64,000 bases of DNA from Melioribacteraceae bacterium. Its GTDB lineage: Bacteria > Bacteroidota > Ignavibacteria > Ignavibacteriales > Melioribacteraceae. Shown one piece after another: positions 19,125-29,333 of the stretch. Made by a program: the position numbers and the translations under genes. The notes under the pieces are model-generated. The model did no database searches and was not told the DNA's origin. It worked only from the letters and a program-made list of their open reading frames with translations. Location of the stretch: the NCBI GenBank assembly GCA_019638015.1, contig JAHBUP010000001.1, forward strand, positions 3,194,424 through 3,258,423, given 5' to 3'. The first letter of the stretch is position 1, and every line of letters starts with the position of its first letter.

Positions 19125-22100
19125 TTAAATTGATATTAAAAAAGTCCATTTAGTTCCCTGGTCTTTTCCTGTAATTAAATTATAGCTTGCCCCCAAAGCT
19201 TCCGCTCTGTTTTTGATATTCACTAATCCGTTACTGAATCTCTTCACCGATTCCTCGAAACCAATTCCGTCATCCTCAAAATATAATTCAAGTCTCTTGC
19301 CGCTGAACTCGATTTTAATAAAAACATTTTTACATTGTGAATGCCGGGCAATATTAGTGAGGACTTCTTTACAAATGCACCATAAATGCTGCCTCTTTTC
19401 CATAGAAATAGTTTGATTAACTGAATCGACGGGAAGTTTAATATTATAATTTATCTCTTTTGCATCCAAGAGGTCGGAAGCATACCGGTTAAACTTTATA
19501 AAAAATTTACCTAATCCATCTTCATCGGGATTCACAGTCCAAATTAAATCCTTAATTTTTTCCTGCGCATCTGCCGAACTCTCTAAAATTAAGTTCAAGT
19601 ATTTTGATTTGCTTTCCACCTTTTTTTTCTCTTTATCATGCTCAAGTGCCCGAACAAAATATTGAATTGAAGAGAGTGTACCTCCAATTTCATCATGAAG
19701 ATTGCGCGCAATTCTCGATCTGGTTCTCTCAATTTCGATCAATCGGTTTAATCTAATTTCATAAAATATAAATATGATAGAGAGGACTACAAGCAGAATT
19801 ATCAATCTGAACCACCAGGTTTCCCAATATGGTGGAGTAATAATAATTCTAATTGAGCTTTCTACGTCACTCCAAATTCCATCATTATTTGAAGCAATAA
19901 CTTTAAGAGTGTATTCTCCCGGATTTAAATTGGTAAATTTGGCATGACGATTATTCGCATCAACAAAAACCCACTGATCAACGAATCCTTCCAATTTATA
20001 TGCATACTTATTCTTTGATGGAATTGCGTAGTGAAGCGCTGCGAATTCAAAGCTAATTACTTTATCTTTATAAGAAAGAACTACCTCATCCATCTCATTT
20101 ATTGGTTTAATCAAAGGTGAATTATCTCCAACTTTTACTTCCTGATCTAAAATCGAAAGTTTGGTGAAAACAACTTTTGGTTTATAGGGATTATCTATTA
20201 TCTCATTTGGATAAAAATTAATTAATCCATTTGAAGAACCGATGAACATCTTTCCATCACTATTTTTGAAATGGATATTTCCATTTAATTCCATTCCCAT
20301 CAAACCATCTTTGGCGTTATAGTTATTAAATATTTTTCTGATTGGATCGAATTTGCTTAAACCATCATTCGTTCTAATCCATAAATATCCTTGATCATCT
20401 TCCTGAATACTATAAATAGTATTATCCCCCAAACCATCCTCCGTGGTAAAACTCTCAAAGTTGTCAGTTTCTCTATTATATTTACTCAAACCTTGATAAG
20501 TACCAATCCACAATTCTCTGCTTTTGGATTCATAAATGTCATAAATTCTATCGTTAGCAATACAAGTGCTATCGTTAGGAATTACCCTATAATGTTTGAA
20601 AGTTCCATCTTTTTCATTAAATATATCAAGTCCGCCGTAAGTAGCAACCCATACAATTCCATAGCTATCCTCAAAAACAGAAACCATTCTGGAATCGCCC
20701 AGAGTTTTAATATCATTTTCGTTATGAGCATATCTTTTAATTTGATTTGAGGCTGGATCGTAAATGAGAAAACCGCCGACTAATGTACTTGCCCAGAATC
20801 GATTTTTTTTATCGAAGTAAAACCATTTTACAAAATTGTTACCTTTTGCTTCGGTTCCATCATCGAGATATTGAACATTATAAAATTCATTTTTCTTTAT
20901 ATCGTAATAGTGAATGCCTCCGTAACTTCCCACCCACAGGTAATTTTTTTCATCAAGATAAAAATTAACTGTGCGCTGGGTATGCAGTTGTTTACCATTA
21001 TTCTTTTCGCTGAAATATTTAATTCTTCTGTTATTCGTTTTTGAAATAACAGTTTCTCCAGGACCAGCCCAAATTACTTGCTTGGTAATATATCTTGATG
21101 GAATTTCTTTTTGATTATCAAGAAGAGCCTTATAATTCTCACTAAATTTTACCAGTTGAAATTTTTTCTGCATCGAATCATATTTATTTACTCCGGCAAT
21201 AGTACCAACCCAAACAACTCCTGTTTTATCCTTAAAAATCGACCTTATTTTATTATCGTTTATTGATTTAGGATTATTTGGATTTGAGTAAATATCAGTC
21301 TTTACAAATGTTTTTTTATCAAACCTAAATAAGCCGCTGTAGGTACCAACCCAAATTGATTCTTTGTCCTGAAACAGTATTCGAATATTTTGATGATCGG
21401 GTCGAATGGGAAAGTCGCGGTCATTTTTAGTATTATAAAATTTATTATTATCTCTATCGAATAAATTAACTCCGGCGCCAAAAGTTGCCACCCAGAATCT
21501 CCCCTCATCATCCTCAATAAAATCCATTACCTGATTATGGCTCAAACTAAATTTATCGGAAGGATTATTCTTAAAGTGAACAAATTTGTTTTCTGATTCA
21601 TTATAGAGATTTATCCCGCCATCAAAAGTACCGAACCATAATCGGCGTGATCTGTCTTCATAAATAGCGCTCACCATATTACTGCTAATTGTGTTGGGAT
21701 TATTATCGGTATGTATGAAATGTGTGAATGTCTCCTTGACCGGATCAAATAAATTTAAACCGCCACCCAGAGTAGATATCCACATTCTATTTCTTGAATC
21801 GCGGAACACTTCGTAAATTATATCACTGCTTATTGTTTTCGAATTATTATGATCATGAGTAAATCGTTTAAATTTTCCGGTACGAACATCAAATTTATTT
21901 AGCCCTCCGCCAAGGGTACCAACCCACATTACACCATCTTTATCTAAAAGCAAACTAAAAACATGATTATAGCTTAAACTATTCGGGTCATTGACTTCAT
22001 TTTTATAATAAACAAAATTATAACCGTCATATCTGCATAAACCATTTTCCGTAGCCATCCAAATAAAGCCGGTACTATCCTGAACAATATCATTAACATT

Positions 22101-22223
22101 TCCTGGTATGAGGCCTTGTTCTTTTGAGATACGATCGAAGACAAGCTGTTGATTCTGGGCATAGAATACCTGATTTAGGCTACAGCAAAGAAAAAAAAGA
22201 AGTGTAGTGTAAAATTTGATCAT
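19125..22223 (-). CDS. Propeller-type sensor histidine kinase (Reg_prop, Y_Y_Y, HisKA_3)
   Basis: The 1032-residue protein has a signal peptide and two periplasmic seven-bladed-type propellers built from Reg_prop repeats (for example DKDGVMWVGTLGGGLNKFD, DSRNRMWISTLGGGLNLFD). A Y_Y_Y domain follows (around KYAYKLEGFVDQWVFVD), then a single membrane helix near residue 805. The cytoplasmic kinase has the HisKA_3 motif ARNLHDEIGG (His843) and a HATPase with ECLTN-like EVLTNIARH and DDGIGF. The sensor half resembles those of Bacteroidetes hybrid two-component systems that control polysaccharide-utilisation loci, but here the regulator is a separate LuxR protein. The ligand is likely a breakdown product of the locus substrate. 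Confidence 0.9.
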   Translation of the reverse strand: MIKFYTTLLFFLCCSLNQVFYAQNQQLVFDRISKEQGLIPGNVNDIVQDSTGFIWMATENGLCRYDGYNFVYYKNEVNDPNSLSYNHVFSLLLDKDGVMWVGTLGGGLNKFDVRTGKFKRFTHDHNNSKTISSDIIYEVFRDSRNRMWISTLGGGLNLFDPVKETFTHFIHTDNNPNTISSNMVSAIYEDRSRRLWFGTFDGGINLYNESENKFVHFKNNPSDKFSLSHNQVMDFIEDDEGRFWVATFGAGVNLFDRDNNKFYNTKNDRDFPIRPDHQNIRILFQDKESIWVGTYSGLFRFDKKTFVKTDIYSNPNNPKSINDNKIRSIFKDKTGVVWVGTIAGVNKYDSMQKKFQLVKFSENYKALLDNQKEIPSRYITKQVIWAGPGETVISKTNNRRIKYFSEKNNGKQLHTQRTVNFYLDEKNYLWVGSYGGIHYYDIKKNEFYNVQYLDDGTEAKGNNFVKWFYFDKKNRFWASTLVGGFLIYDPASNQIKRYAHNENDIKTLGDSRMVSVFEDSYGIVWVATYGGLDIFNEKDGTFKHYRVIPNDSTCIANDRIYDIYESKSRELWIGTYQGLSKYNRETDNFESFTTEDGLGDNTIYSIQEDDQGYLWIRTNDGLSKFDPIRKIFNNYNAKDGLMGMELNGNIHFKNSDGKMFIGSSNGLINFYPNEIIDNPYKPKVVFTKLSILDQEVKVGDNSPLIKPINEMDEVVLSYKDKVISFEFAALHYAIPSKNKYAYKLEGFVDQWVFVDANNRHAKFTNLNPGEYTLKVIASNNDGIWSDVESSIRIIITPPYWETWWFRLIILLVVLSIIFIFYEIRLNRLIEIERTRSRIARNLHDEIGGTLSSIQYFVRALEHDKEKKKVESKSKYLNLILESSADAQEKIKDLIWTVNPDEDGLGKFFIKFNRYASDLLDAKEINYNIKLPVDSVNQTISMEKRQHLWCICKEVLTNIARHSQCKNVFIKIEFSGKRLELYFEDDGIGFEESVKRFSNGLVNIKNRAEALGASYNLITGKDQGTKWTFLISI

Positions 22224-22456
22224 AAAAGCATAATAATTTTAAGAATATCAAACCGGAAAGATCGCATCCATAAAACATGTGGATTAAAAACCGGCTAAGT
22301 GAACATCTTATAATCAGCATAAAAAATCAACAACAAAACCACCCAATTATGTAGTTGTATTTATAACACCTTATTTATTTTCATTAATAATAATATAAGC
22401 CATAGAAAGAGTTAGTTCACTTATTCAATTAATTTATTCATTTTTTACAAATTCAT
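22224..22456. other. Divergent intergenic region between kinase and GHL10 number 2
   Basis: This 233-bp AT-rich stretch separates two divergent genes and must hold both promoters. A dyad site lies at 22337-22356, about midway (114 bp from the kinase ATG and 101 bp from the hydrolase ATG). I do not recognise a confident core promoter or any other structure here. Confidence 0.7.
22337..22356. promoter_or_regulatory. Dyad operator 3 (kinase / GHL10 number 2 divergent promoter)
   Basis: On the plus strand this reads AACCACCC-AATT-ATGTAGTT. On the minus strand it is AACTACAT-AATT-GGGTGGTT, nearly identical to the site at 38285. The geometry is 8-4-8 as in the other copies. It could control the sensor kinase, the GHL10-amidase-AmpG operon, or both. 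Confidence 0.62.
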
Positions 22457-23995
22457 ATGAGAAAAATTATCAATCACCTTTTCACTTTCCTAATACTTTT
22501 TATGATTATTAACCCTTCATTTTCGGTTATTTCTCCCGAAGGAATACCTGATCAGCCAACAGTATTAAGAGAGTTTCGCGGCGGGTGGGTTGCCACCGTT
22601 GCAAATATTAATTGGCCGAGCACTAAATATTTATCGGTAGAAGAACAGAAAAAAGAAGCTATTCATATATTAGATAGACTTCACCAAAATCATTTTAACG
22701 CGGTAATATTTCAAGCACGTCCCCAATGTGATGCTCTTTATAAAAGTGAACTCGAACCCTGGTCATATTATTTAACAGGAAAACAGGGTGTTGCCCCCGA
22801 GCCATTTTATGATCCTCTTGAATTTTGGGTTGAGGAATCCCATAAACGGGGCATGGAATTACACGTTTGGCTCAACCCTTACAGAGCCCATCATATAGAA
22901 GGGGGCGAAGTTTCAGAATTTTCAATTGTAAAAAAACATCCCGACTGGGTTTATAAACTGAAATCGGGTTATTGGTGGCTAGATCCAAGTAAGAAGGAAG
23001 CCCAAGATCACTCTTTTAATGTTGTAATGGATATTACGAAAAGGTATGATATAGATGGAATTCATTTTGATGATTATTTCTACCCATATCCCTCTTATAA
23101 TGATAACGAGGATTTTCCGGATGACAAAAGCTGGGAAGAGTATAAAAATAATGATGGTAAATTGAGCAGATCCGATTGGAGACGAGATAACATTAATCAA
23201 TTTATTAAACGCGTTTATAACGGTATTAAAGATATCAAACCATCCGTAAAATTTGGATTAAGTCCGTTCGGAATTTGGAGACCGCGTCATCCACAGTCAA
23301 TTGAGGGATTTGATCAACATGAAAAATTATTTGCAGACGCAAAACTTTGGATAAATGAGGGTTGGGTTGATTATTGGGCTCCTCAATTATATTGGAAAAT
23401 AAGCACGTTGAAACAAAGCTTTCCGGTGTTGATGGGATGGTGGAAAAATGAGAATTTGATGAATCGGCATTTTTGGCCAGGTATTAGTCTGGACCGAGAT
23501 AATAATGATTTGAACACAATGGAAGTTATAAATCAGATAATGATTATTAGAGGAATGGTTCCCAATTCTCCAGGAAATATCTGTTGGAGTATTTCATCAC
23601 TTCTCAACTTTAAGGAATTGTCTGATGCGCTTGTCAATGGACCTTATAAAAACGAAGCGTTAATTCCAGCTACTCCTTGGTTCAAAAACAGTTCCATAGA
23701 AGCACCTATCATTAAATCTGAAAAATCAGATGATAAGCTTAAAATTAGTTGGACACACGAGGAACCCACAAAGGTCTTCCGGTGGATTGTTTATTATAAA
23801 TATGATGGAAGATGGGATTACACAATTTTAGAAAATTCAGCGTCATGTTTCGAGATTCCACTCGTATCTCAAAATAAGTATTATAATGAAGATGGACAGG
23901 AAATAGTTACTAATAATAATTTAGTGGAAATTGCTGTTTCGGCAGTCGATAGAATTAGTAATGAGAGTGTTCACGCTACCCAAATTATTAAATGA
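22457..23995 (+). CDS. GHL10-family glycoside hydrolase (number 2), exported, no sorting tail
   Basis: The 512-residue protein begins with a signal peptide (cleaved around residue 23). The GHL10 barrel carries the same motifs as the homolog at 15868-18249: REFRGGWVATVANINWPS, IFQARPQCDALYKSELEPW, ELHVWLNPYRAHH and DGIHFDDYFYPYPSY. It ends with a short immunoglobulin-like region (about 420-512) and has no T9SS tail, so it likely works in the periplasm while the other copy works outside. It opens the plus-strand operon of murein genes. Cleavage of glycan strands is inferred from family and context. Confidence 0.87.
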   Translation: MRKIINHLFTFLILFMIINPSFSVISPEGIPDQPTVLREFRGGWVATVANINWPSTKYLSVEEQKKEAIHILDRLHQNHFNAVIFQARPQCDALYKSELEPWSYYLTGKQGVAPEPFYDPLEFWVEESHKRGMELHVWLNPYRAHHIEGGEVSEFSIVKKHPDWVYKLKSGYWWLDPSKKEAQDHSFNVVMDITKRYDIDGIHFDDYFYPYPSYNDNEDFPDDKSWEEYKNNDGKLSRSDWRRDNINQFIKRVYNGIKDIKPSVKFGLSPFGIWRPRHPQSIEGFDQHEKLFADAKLWINEGWVDYWAPQLYWKISTLKQSFPVLMGWWKNENLMNRHFWPGISLDRDNNDLNTMEVINQIMIIRGMVPNSPGNICWSISSLLNFKELSDALVNGPYKNEALIPATPWFKNSSIEAPIIKSEKSDDKLKISWTHEEPTKVFRWIVYYKYDGRWDYTILENSASCFEIPLVSQNKYYNEDGQEIVTNNNLVEIAVSAVDRISNESVHATQIIK

Positions 23996-24050
23996 TGATT
24001 TTTTAATGACAGCTATAGTTTAAGAAATATTTCTTCTTTCCATTTCAAAT

Positions 24051-24080
24051 AAGGATTGAGCATCTCATCGCTTAATCCTT
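24051..24080 (+). terminator. Hairpin after GHL10 number 2 (possible attenuating terminator)
   Basis: An 11-bp imperfect stem (AAGGATTGAGC / GCTTAATCCTT, one mismatch) with an 8-nt loop is followed by a weak T-rich run. It lies 55 bp after the hydrolase stop and 33 bp before the amidase ATG. It could be a partial terminator or an mRNA-processing/stability element that makes the first gene more abundant than the rest of the operon. Confidence 0.5.
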
Positions 24081-24113
24081 TTGCTTTATCTATACTAAAT
24101 AATTGGAGTAAGT

Positions 24114-26789
24114 ATGAAAAAAGGATTATTCCTTTTAATTACAATTGTATTTGTTGCTAATGCTTGTAAAACCATCATTAACAACAATAGGATAGATGAG
24201 CCGGTAAGTTATAGTCATAAATATTATCAGGATAAAATCGCTTTCTTAAATTTTGATAATATCGATATAGATAATCCAGCCGCTGTTATAAATAGATTAA
24301 AAAATAAAATTGACGAATCAGATCTTAATAATGATAATGGCGTAGTATTGCAATGCAGCAGTATTTCAAAAATGATTCTTTCTAATTCCAAAATCGATGA
24401 TTCATTCATAAATATTATTAAGGAAACGGCCAATTACTCTAAAGCAAAAAATATTTCTATTCTCTTGGAAGTTGACTTCAACAATCCGGACAAATACTAT
24501 CTTGAAAAAAGCGGATTGACCAACATAAAAGATAATTTTAATCTATTAGTAACTTCATGCGATATTAATGGTTTTTACTTTAAAGGAATTGATTTCTCAT
24601 CAAGTCACACTTTAAATGCGTTACAGGACATAATTGTTAATTGTATGATGATTAAACCATTTCTAATTGTTTCTACAAATGAAGAACAATTTTATAAATT
24701 TAGTGAAGTGTCTGAAGATCTATTAAAGATAGGCACTATAGATTTTCTTGTATCTGAAAAAGCAAAAACAATAGCTTATAATAAGTATCTCACAATCTCT
24801 GAATATGAAAGAGTACTTCCTCAGTATGTTAAAAAACTTAGTCCGGAATCTTTTATTACACTAAATCTGGAAGAAGTTGCGGAGATTAATGCTCCTATAA
24901 AAGTAAATGATGGAATTGAAAAACAACTAAATACTGATCATAAAATTCATTTCATTATTTCTGGCAAACCAGATGTAATCGATTTGAAAATCGGTGATAA
25001 AGAGTATCGTATTAAAACTAATGACTGGGTTATCCCCTTTAACTATTTAGTGAAAAAAGAGGGCAGCACAGAAAGGTATGGCAGTTGGATTGAATTCAGA
25101 AGACCATTTGAACGAGTAACGGGTAACAACACATATAATCTTTTATGCAGAACAACATATCCATCAAAGGTTACAATTAATAGTGAGCCGGTAAAAATAT
25201 ATACAACCGGCGTATTCTTTAATAAAGTAAGATTAACTGAAGGATTGAATAGATTAAGAGCAGTTGCAACTGATGATAAAGGGAATACAACTATTTATGA
25301 AGATCAGATTTTTTATAGAAAAGAGGATTTAGTTCAAAAAGAGAAACAACTTTACATTGTTGATGATTCTATAGAGCCTATCGAAAATTTATCATTAACG
25401 CCAACCGACTTCTTGAATGTATCTTTCCTCGGTAGTAAATCACAAATAGCATTTGTGGAACTCATCCCGGGCAATCAAAAATATAGTTGCAGTCGGATCG
25501 ATTTCTCGAATGTAAGTCAATACAAAGTTAGTATTCCGTTGAAAAATTTATCTCATAATCAAAAGCATCAAATCAAATTAATATTAGTGAATGAGGATGG
25601 TTCATTAAATCCCAAAAGTATCGAAAAATTCCTTAAACTCGATTTGGTAGTTAAAGATCAGGATGAATATCCCAGTCTGATCACAACATCAAGCAATTCA
25701 ATTCTTACATATACTTTAGCTCCAATTCGACTGGGGGCTCCAATTAGAAACGAGTTACCAAAAGATGTAATTCTTAAATCAAACGGAATTTTTGGGGATA
25801 ACTATAGAATAAAATTGAGCGAAACAGAAGAAGGTTATATTAATAAAGAATTTGTCGACGCAAATGTTGGAATCAATTACACACCTGGTTATTATATAAA
25901 TCCTATCGCAAGCTACTCAACAGAGAAGGAAGATATTGTAAAAATCCCCTATTTGGAAAATGTTCCATTTGAGGTTTATCCTGATCCAGAACAAAAAAGA
26001 ATTGTAATAACTTTATTTGGCGTTAAGAGTAGCAGCACATGGATAATTCATAAAAATGATTTACGGTTTATTGAGGAAATTACCTGGCAGCAGACTTCAA
26101 AAGAAACTTATAAGATTTATATAAATCTTAAGTCACCCAAAATTTGGGGATACGATTTAAAACCAAAAGGTAAAGAGTTGGTATTTAGATTAAAGTATCC
26201 TCCCATTTACAATCTCGAAAGTTCCACACCTTTAAAAGGGATTAAAATTTCAATAGAAGCAGGACATGGCGGAAGTAATATAGGAGCTGTTGGTCTTTCC
26301 GGACTTAAGGAAAAAGATATTAATTTGGATCTGTCAAAAAAATTAGCTGATATACTTACTCTTAATGGCGCAGAGATATTTCAGGGGAGAGATTCTGATA
26401 TCGACATGGCTCTCTTAAAAAAACGGGATGATGCTGTAGGATCTAACTCTAATTTACACTTTAGCATCCATGCAAATTCGAGCGAACCGGTAAATGAATT
26501 TTTAGGGACTTCCGGAACTTGTACTTTTTATCATAATCCATTTTGGGCTAAGTTTGCAGAAAGCGTTTATTATAAATTATTAGATTTAGAATTAGCTCCA
26601 TTCGGTTCTGTTGGTTCTTTTAATTATCGAGTGACAAGGATGTCTGAAATGCCCTCTATTTTGGTTGAGCAGGCATTTATGTCCCACGCTGAAGATGAAG
26701 AAAAACTGAATGATGATAATTTTAGGAAGCTGATGGCCGAGAAAATTTATTCGGGTTTGCTAAATTATTTAAAGTACATGAGTGAATAA
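24114..26789 (+). CDS. Lipoprotein N-acetylmuramoyl-L-alanine amidase (Amidase_3) with unknown N-terminal region
   Basis: The 891-residue protein has a lipobox (VANAC, Cys18). The C-terminal 183 residues (about 709-891) form an Amidase_3 domain. Its zinc ligands are His718 in EAGHGG, Glu733 in LKEKDIN and His786 in SIHAN, and its catalytic Glu852 is in VEQAFMSH. It cleaves the bond between MurNAc and the stem peptide. The long N-terminal part (20-290) has alternating helix/strand spacing and a NGFYFKGIDFSS segment that is reminiscent of a decayed GHL10-like barrel. An SH3-like stretch follows near 570-600. A GGAG ribosome site precedes the ATG. The sequence predicts anchoring to a membrane, probably facing the periplasm. 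Confidence 0.85.
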   Translation: MKKGLFLLITIVFVANACKTIINNNRIDEPVSYSHKYYQDKIAFLNFDNIDIDNPAAVINRLKNKIDESDLNNDNGVVLQCSSISKMILSNSKIDDSFINIIKETANYSKAKNISILLEVDFNNPDKYYLEKSGLTNIKDNFNLLVTSCDINGFYFKGIDFSSSHTLNALQDIIVNCMMIKPFLIVSTNEEQFYKFSEVSEDLLKIGTIDFLVSEKAKTIAYNKYLTISEYERVLPQYVKKLSPESFITLNLEEVAEINAPIKVNDGIEKQLNTDHKIHFIISGKPDVIDLKIGDKEYRIKTNDWVIPFNYLVKKEGSTERYGSWIEFRRPFERVTGNNTYNLLCRTTYPSKVTINSEPVKIYTTGVFFNKVRLTEGLNRLRAVATDDKGNTTIYEDQIFYRKEDLVQKEKQLYIVDDSIEPIENLSLTPTDFLNVSFLGSKSQIAFVELIPGNQKYSCSRIDFSNVSQYKVSIPLKNLSHNQKHQIKLILVNEDGSLNPKSIEKFLKLDLVVKDQDEYPSLITTSSNSILTYTLAPIRLGAPIRNELPKDVILKSNGIFGDNYRIKLSETEEGYINKEFVDANVGINYTPGYYINPIASYSTEKEDIVKIPYLENVPFEVYPDPEQKRIVITLFGVKSSSTWIIHKNDLRFIEEITWQQTSKETYKIYINLKSPKIWGYDLKPKGKELVFRLKYPPIYNLESSTPLKGIKISIEAGHGGSNIGAVGLSGLKEKDINLDLSKKLADILTLNGAEIFQGRDSDIDMALLKKRDDAVGSNSNLHFSIHANSSEPVNEFLGTSGTCTFYHNPFWAKFAESVYYKLLDLELAPFGSVGSFNYRVTRMSEMPSILVEQAFMSHAEDEEKLNDDNFRKLMAEKIYSGLLNYLKYMSE

Positions 26790-26826
26790 TTCATTATTTA
26801 TTAGTAATAATATTTTTAGGTAATAG

Positions 26827-27750
26827 ATGGCAAAGAAATATTTAATCGGGATGGATGGGGGCGGTACAAAAACCAAATGTGTTATTACTGATTATGATTT
26901 TAATCCTCTTTACCAATGCCAAGGTGGTCCTTCCAATTTTTTGATTATTGGGACAGAAAAAGTTTCGGAAACAATTCTTTCCTTGATACTTGAATCTGCT
27001 ACATCATTAAATATTTCTACAGATGAGATCGCGTCAATACTTATAGGCACTACAGGGGCAGGTCGAGAAAATGACGCCAATAAATTAAAGAATGATTTTG
27101 TCAAATACGCAAAGTCGAAAGGTTGCCTCTTTAATTCTTTTAATGTGGAAAGTGACGCGAGAATAGCAATTGAAGGAGCATTCGCCGGGAATGCGGGCGC
27201 CTTATTAATTGCGGGAACAGGATCAATTATTTTTGGAAAAGATAAATTTAATAAGATACATCGCGCCGGAGGTTATGGAAGATTACTGGGAGATGAAGGA
27301 AGCGGATATTCAATTGGAAGAAAAGGATTGATAGATGTAGCTAAAAATTTTGACGGAAGAAATAATTCTACAATCTTAACTAAAATGCTTGAAGCAGAAT
27401 TTCAAATTAATAGCGGGGCTCAGTTAATTTCTCAGGTATATAATAATAATTTTGATATAGCTACCTTTGCCCCAAAAGTTATTGAAGCCGCCTCATTGGG
27501 AGATAGTCTCTCTCAAAAGATACTTGAAGAGGAATCGGATGAGCTAATTTTGCATGTGCGGGCAATGCATAAAACCTTAGGTGAAGAGAAGATGGAGCTT
27601 TGTCTTGTGGGAGGGATTATTTCCTCACAGAATTATTTTGCATCGTTATTTAGAGAAAAAATTAAATTACAACTGCCGGAAGTTAGAATTATTGAAGCAC
27701 AATTCCCCCCCGAAATAGGCGCTGTTATAATGGCCAAAAATAAATTGTAA
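26827..27750 (+). CDS. BadF/BadG-type amino-sugar kinase (GlcNAc/MurNAc kinase-like)
   Basis: The 307-residue ASKHA-fold kinase opens with the phosphate-1 motif LIGMDGGGTKTKCVITD. It has a second glycine-rich motif ALLIAGTGSIIFGKD and the adjacent RAGGYGRLLGDEGSGYSIGR typical of N-acetylglucosamine kinase and MurK proteins. It would phosphorylate the free amino sugars released by the hydrolases and amidases, giving GlcNAc-6-P and MurNAc-6-P (the MurQ substrate). It sits between the amidase and AmpG-like genes. Whether it uses GlcNAc, MurNAc or both cannot be told from sequence. Confidence 0.85.
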   Translation: MAKKYLIGMDGGGTKTKCVITDYDFNPLYQCQGGPSNFLIIGTEKVSETILSLILESATSLNISTDEIASILIGTTGAGRENDANKLKNDFVKYAKSKGCLFNSFNVESDARIAIEGAFAGNAGALLIAGTGSIIFGKDKFNKIHRAGGYGRLLGDEGSGYSIGRKGLIDVAKNFDGRNNSTILTKMLEAEFQINSGAQLISQVYNNNFDIATFAPKVIEAASLGDSLSQKILEEESDELILHVRAMHKTLGEEKMELCLVGGIISSQNYFASLFREKIKLQLPEVRIIEAQFPPEIGAVIMAKNKL

Positions 27751-27789
27751 GAAATACCAAATATTCTGAAAATCACTGGAGTAATTTTA

Positions 27790-29304
27790 ATGTCAGACCA
27801 AAAACACGTTAAGAGAAATCCTTGGGCATGGATACCCTCATTATATTTTACCGAAGCAATTCCATATGTAATGGTTATGTCTGTTTCTGTAATGATGTAT
27901 AAAAACTTAGGTGTTTCTAACGCCGATATTGCCTTCTTTACCAGTCTGCTCTACTTCCCCTGGTTTCTAAAATTTTTATGGGGACCCTTTATTGACATGT
28001 TCAAAACAAAAAGATTTTGGACAGTTACTATGCAGCTAGTTGTGAGTGCTTCATTATTTGGGATTGCTCTCAGTTTAACAAGTTCTATGTATTGGAGTTT
28101 TACACTTATTGTATTTGCAATTATGGCCTTTGCTTCTGCAACGCATGATATTGCCGCCGATGGTTTGTATTTAATTAACCTTGAACAGCAACAGCAATCT
28201 GCATTTGTTGGAGTACGTTCAACATTTTATCGAGTTGCTACAATCGTAGGGTCTGGTGTACTAGTTGTCATTGCAGGGCAACTGGCTCCATCAATGGGAT
28301 TTAAAGGAGCATGGACTACTGTCTTTATAATAACCGGTGTAATGTTTTTCATATTCTTTTTATATCATAAATTTATGCTTCCCTACTCTGTAAATGATAA
28401 AGGTACTTTAGGTGGCAAAAAAATTAGCGGTTCACAAATTGCGATTTTATTCGGGGGCTTTATTCTTTTCTCCGCGGTAATCTACTTAGCCTTCATAGCA
28501 ATTAACTTTCTTCTTTCATTAACAGGAATGATTTCTCCCTGGAATACAATAGTAACAACTATAACCTTAGTGATAGTTGTCGTTGCACTCTTCAGAACTT
28601 ACGTTGCTACTTTTGTGGATAGGTTTGAGAAATCACAAAATAAAAGCGAGGTACTTCTTCCATTTATAGAATTTTTAAAAGCATTTGTCATCTTCATGCA
28701 GAAAAAAGATATATGGAGTATTATTGGTTTCCTTTTATTATTCCGTTTCGCTGAAGCGCAATTGGTTAAGCTTGTTCAGCCTTTTCTACTCGATCCAATA
28801 ACAAAAGGAGGACTGGGACTTTCAACCTCTGAAGTTGGGATAGTTTATGGTACAGTTGGAATTATTGCATTAACTGCCGGAGGATTAATTGGCGGCTATT
28901 TAATTTCAAAGCAGGGGTTAAAGTTTTGGCTTTGGCCAATGGTTATGATGATTCACTTACCTGATCTTGCCTATGTCTATCTATCTCAATTCCAACCAAC
29001 TAATTTAGCCCTTATATATGTAGCTGTGTCGTTTGAGCAATTTGGTTATGGATTTGGATTTACAGCTTATATGATGTACATGATAATGATTTCAAAAGGA
29101 GATCATCAAACTGCCCACTTTGCGATTTGCACCGGTATTATGGCGCTTGGAATGATGCTGCCGGGAATGTTCAGCGGCGCGTTACAAGAACAAATTGGTT
29201 ATTCAAACTTTTTCTTGTGGGTAATGATTTCAACAATTCCCGGTTTTATAGTTGCGGCACTAATTAAAATTGAGCCCGGTTTTGGCAAGAAGCAAGAAGC
29301 ATAA
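27790..29304 (+). CDS. ampG: AmpG-like major facilitator permease (muropeptide transporter)
   Basis: The 504-residue integral membrane protein of the MFS class has about 12-14 predicted membrane spans. Near the start it has the AmpG/acetyl-CoA transporter-like sequence WAWIPSLYFTEAIPYVMVM. FLWGPFIDMF and the ATHDIAADGLYL segment follow the AmpG family pattern. AmpG imports GlcNAc-anhydroMurNAc (peptides) into the cytosol. The neighbours are an amino-sugar kinase before and a murein peptidase after it, which supports muropeptide import. A GGAG ribosome site precedes the ATG (27790). Substrate is inferred. Confidence 0.85.
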   Translation: MSDQKHVKRNPWAWIPSLYFTEAIPYVMVMSVSVMMYKNLGVSNADIAFFTSLLYFPWFLKFLWGPFIDMFKTKRFWTVTMQLVVSASLFGIALSLTSSMYWSFTLIVFAIMAFASATHDIAADGLYLINLEQQQQSAFVGVRSTFYRVATIVGSGVLVVIAGQLAPSMGFKGAWTTVFIITGVMFFIFFLYHKFMLPYSVNDKGTLGGKKISGSQIAILFGGFILFSAVIYLAFIAINFLLSLTGMISPWNTIVTTITLVIVVVALFRTYVATFVDRFEKSQNKSEVLLPFIEFLKAFVIFMQKKDIWSIIGFLLLFRFAEAQLVKLVQPFLLDPITKGGLGLSTSEVGIVYGTVGIIALTAGGLIGGYLISKQGLKFWLWPMVMMIHLPDLAYVYLSQFQPTNLALIYVAVSFEQFGYGFGFTAYMMYMIMISKGDHQTAHFAICTGIMALGMMLPGMFSGALQEQIGYSNFFLWVMISTIPGFIVAALIKIEPGFGKKQEA

Positions 29305-29333
29305 TTTTTTTCTAACTAGTTATTGAGACTGCC

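Noticed and set aside
18813..19133. 106-residue plus-strand open frame over the response regulator
   Set aside because: Antisense to the receiver domain. Its content mirrors codon bias of the real gene and it has no homology features that I can see.
20391..20750. 119-residue plus-strand open frame within the sensor kinase
   Set aside because: It lies antisense to the propeller repeats, has no ribosome site and no recognisable domain. It is a shadow of the real gene.
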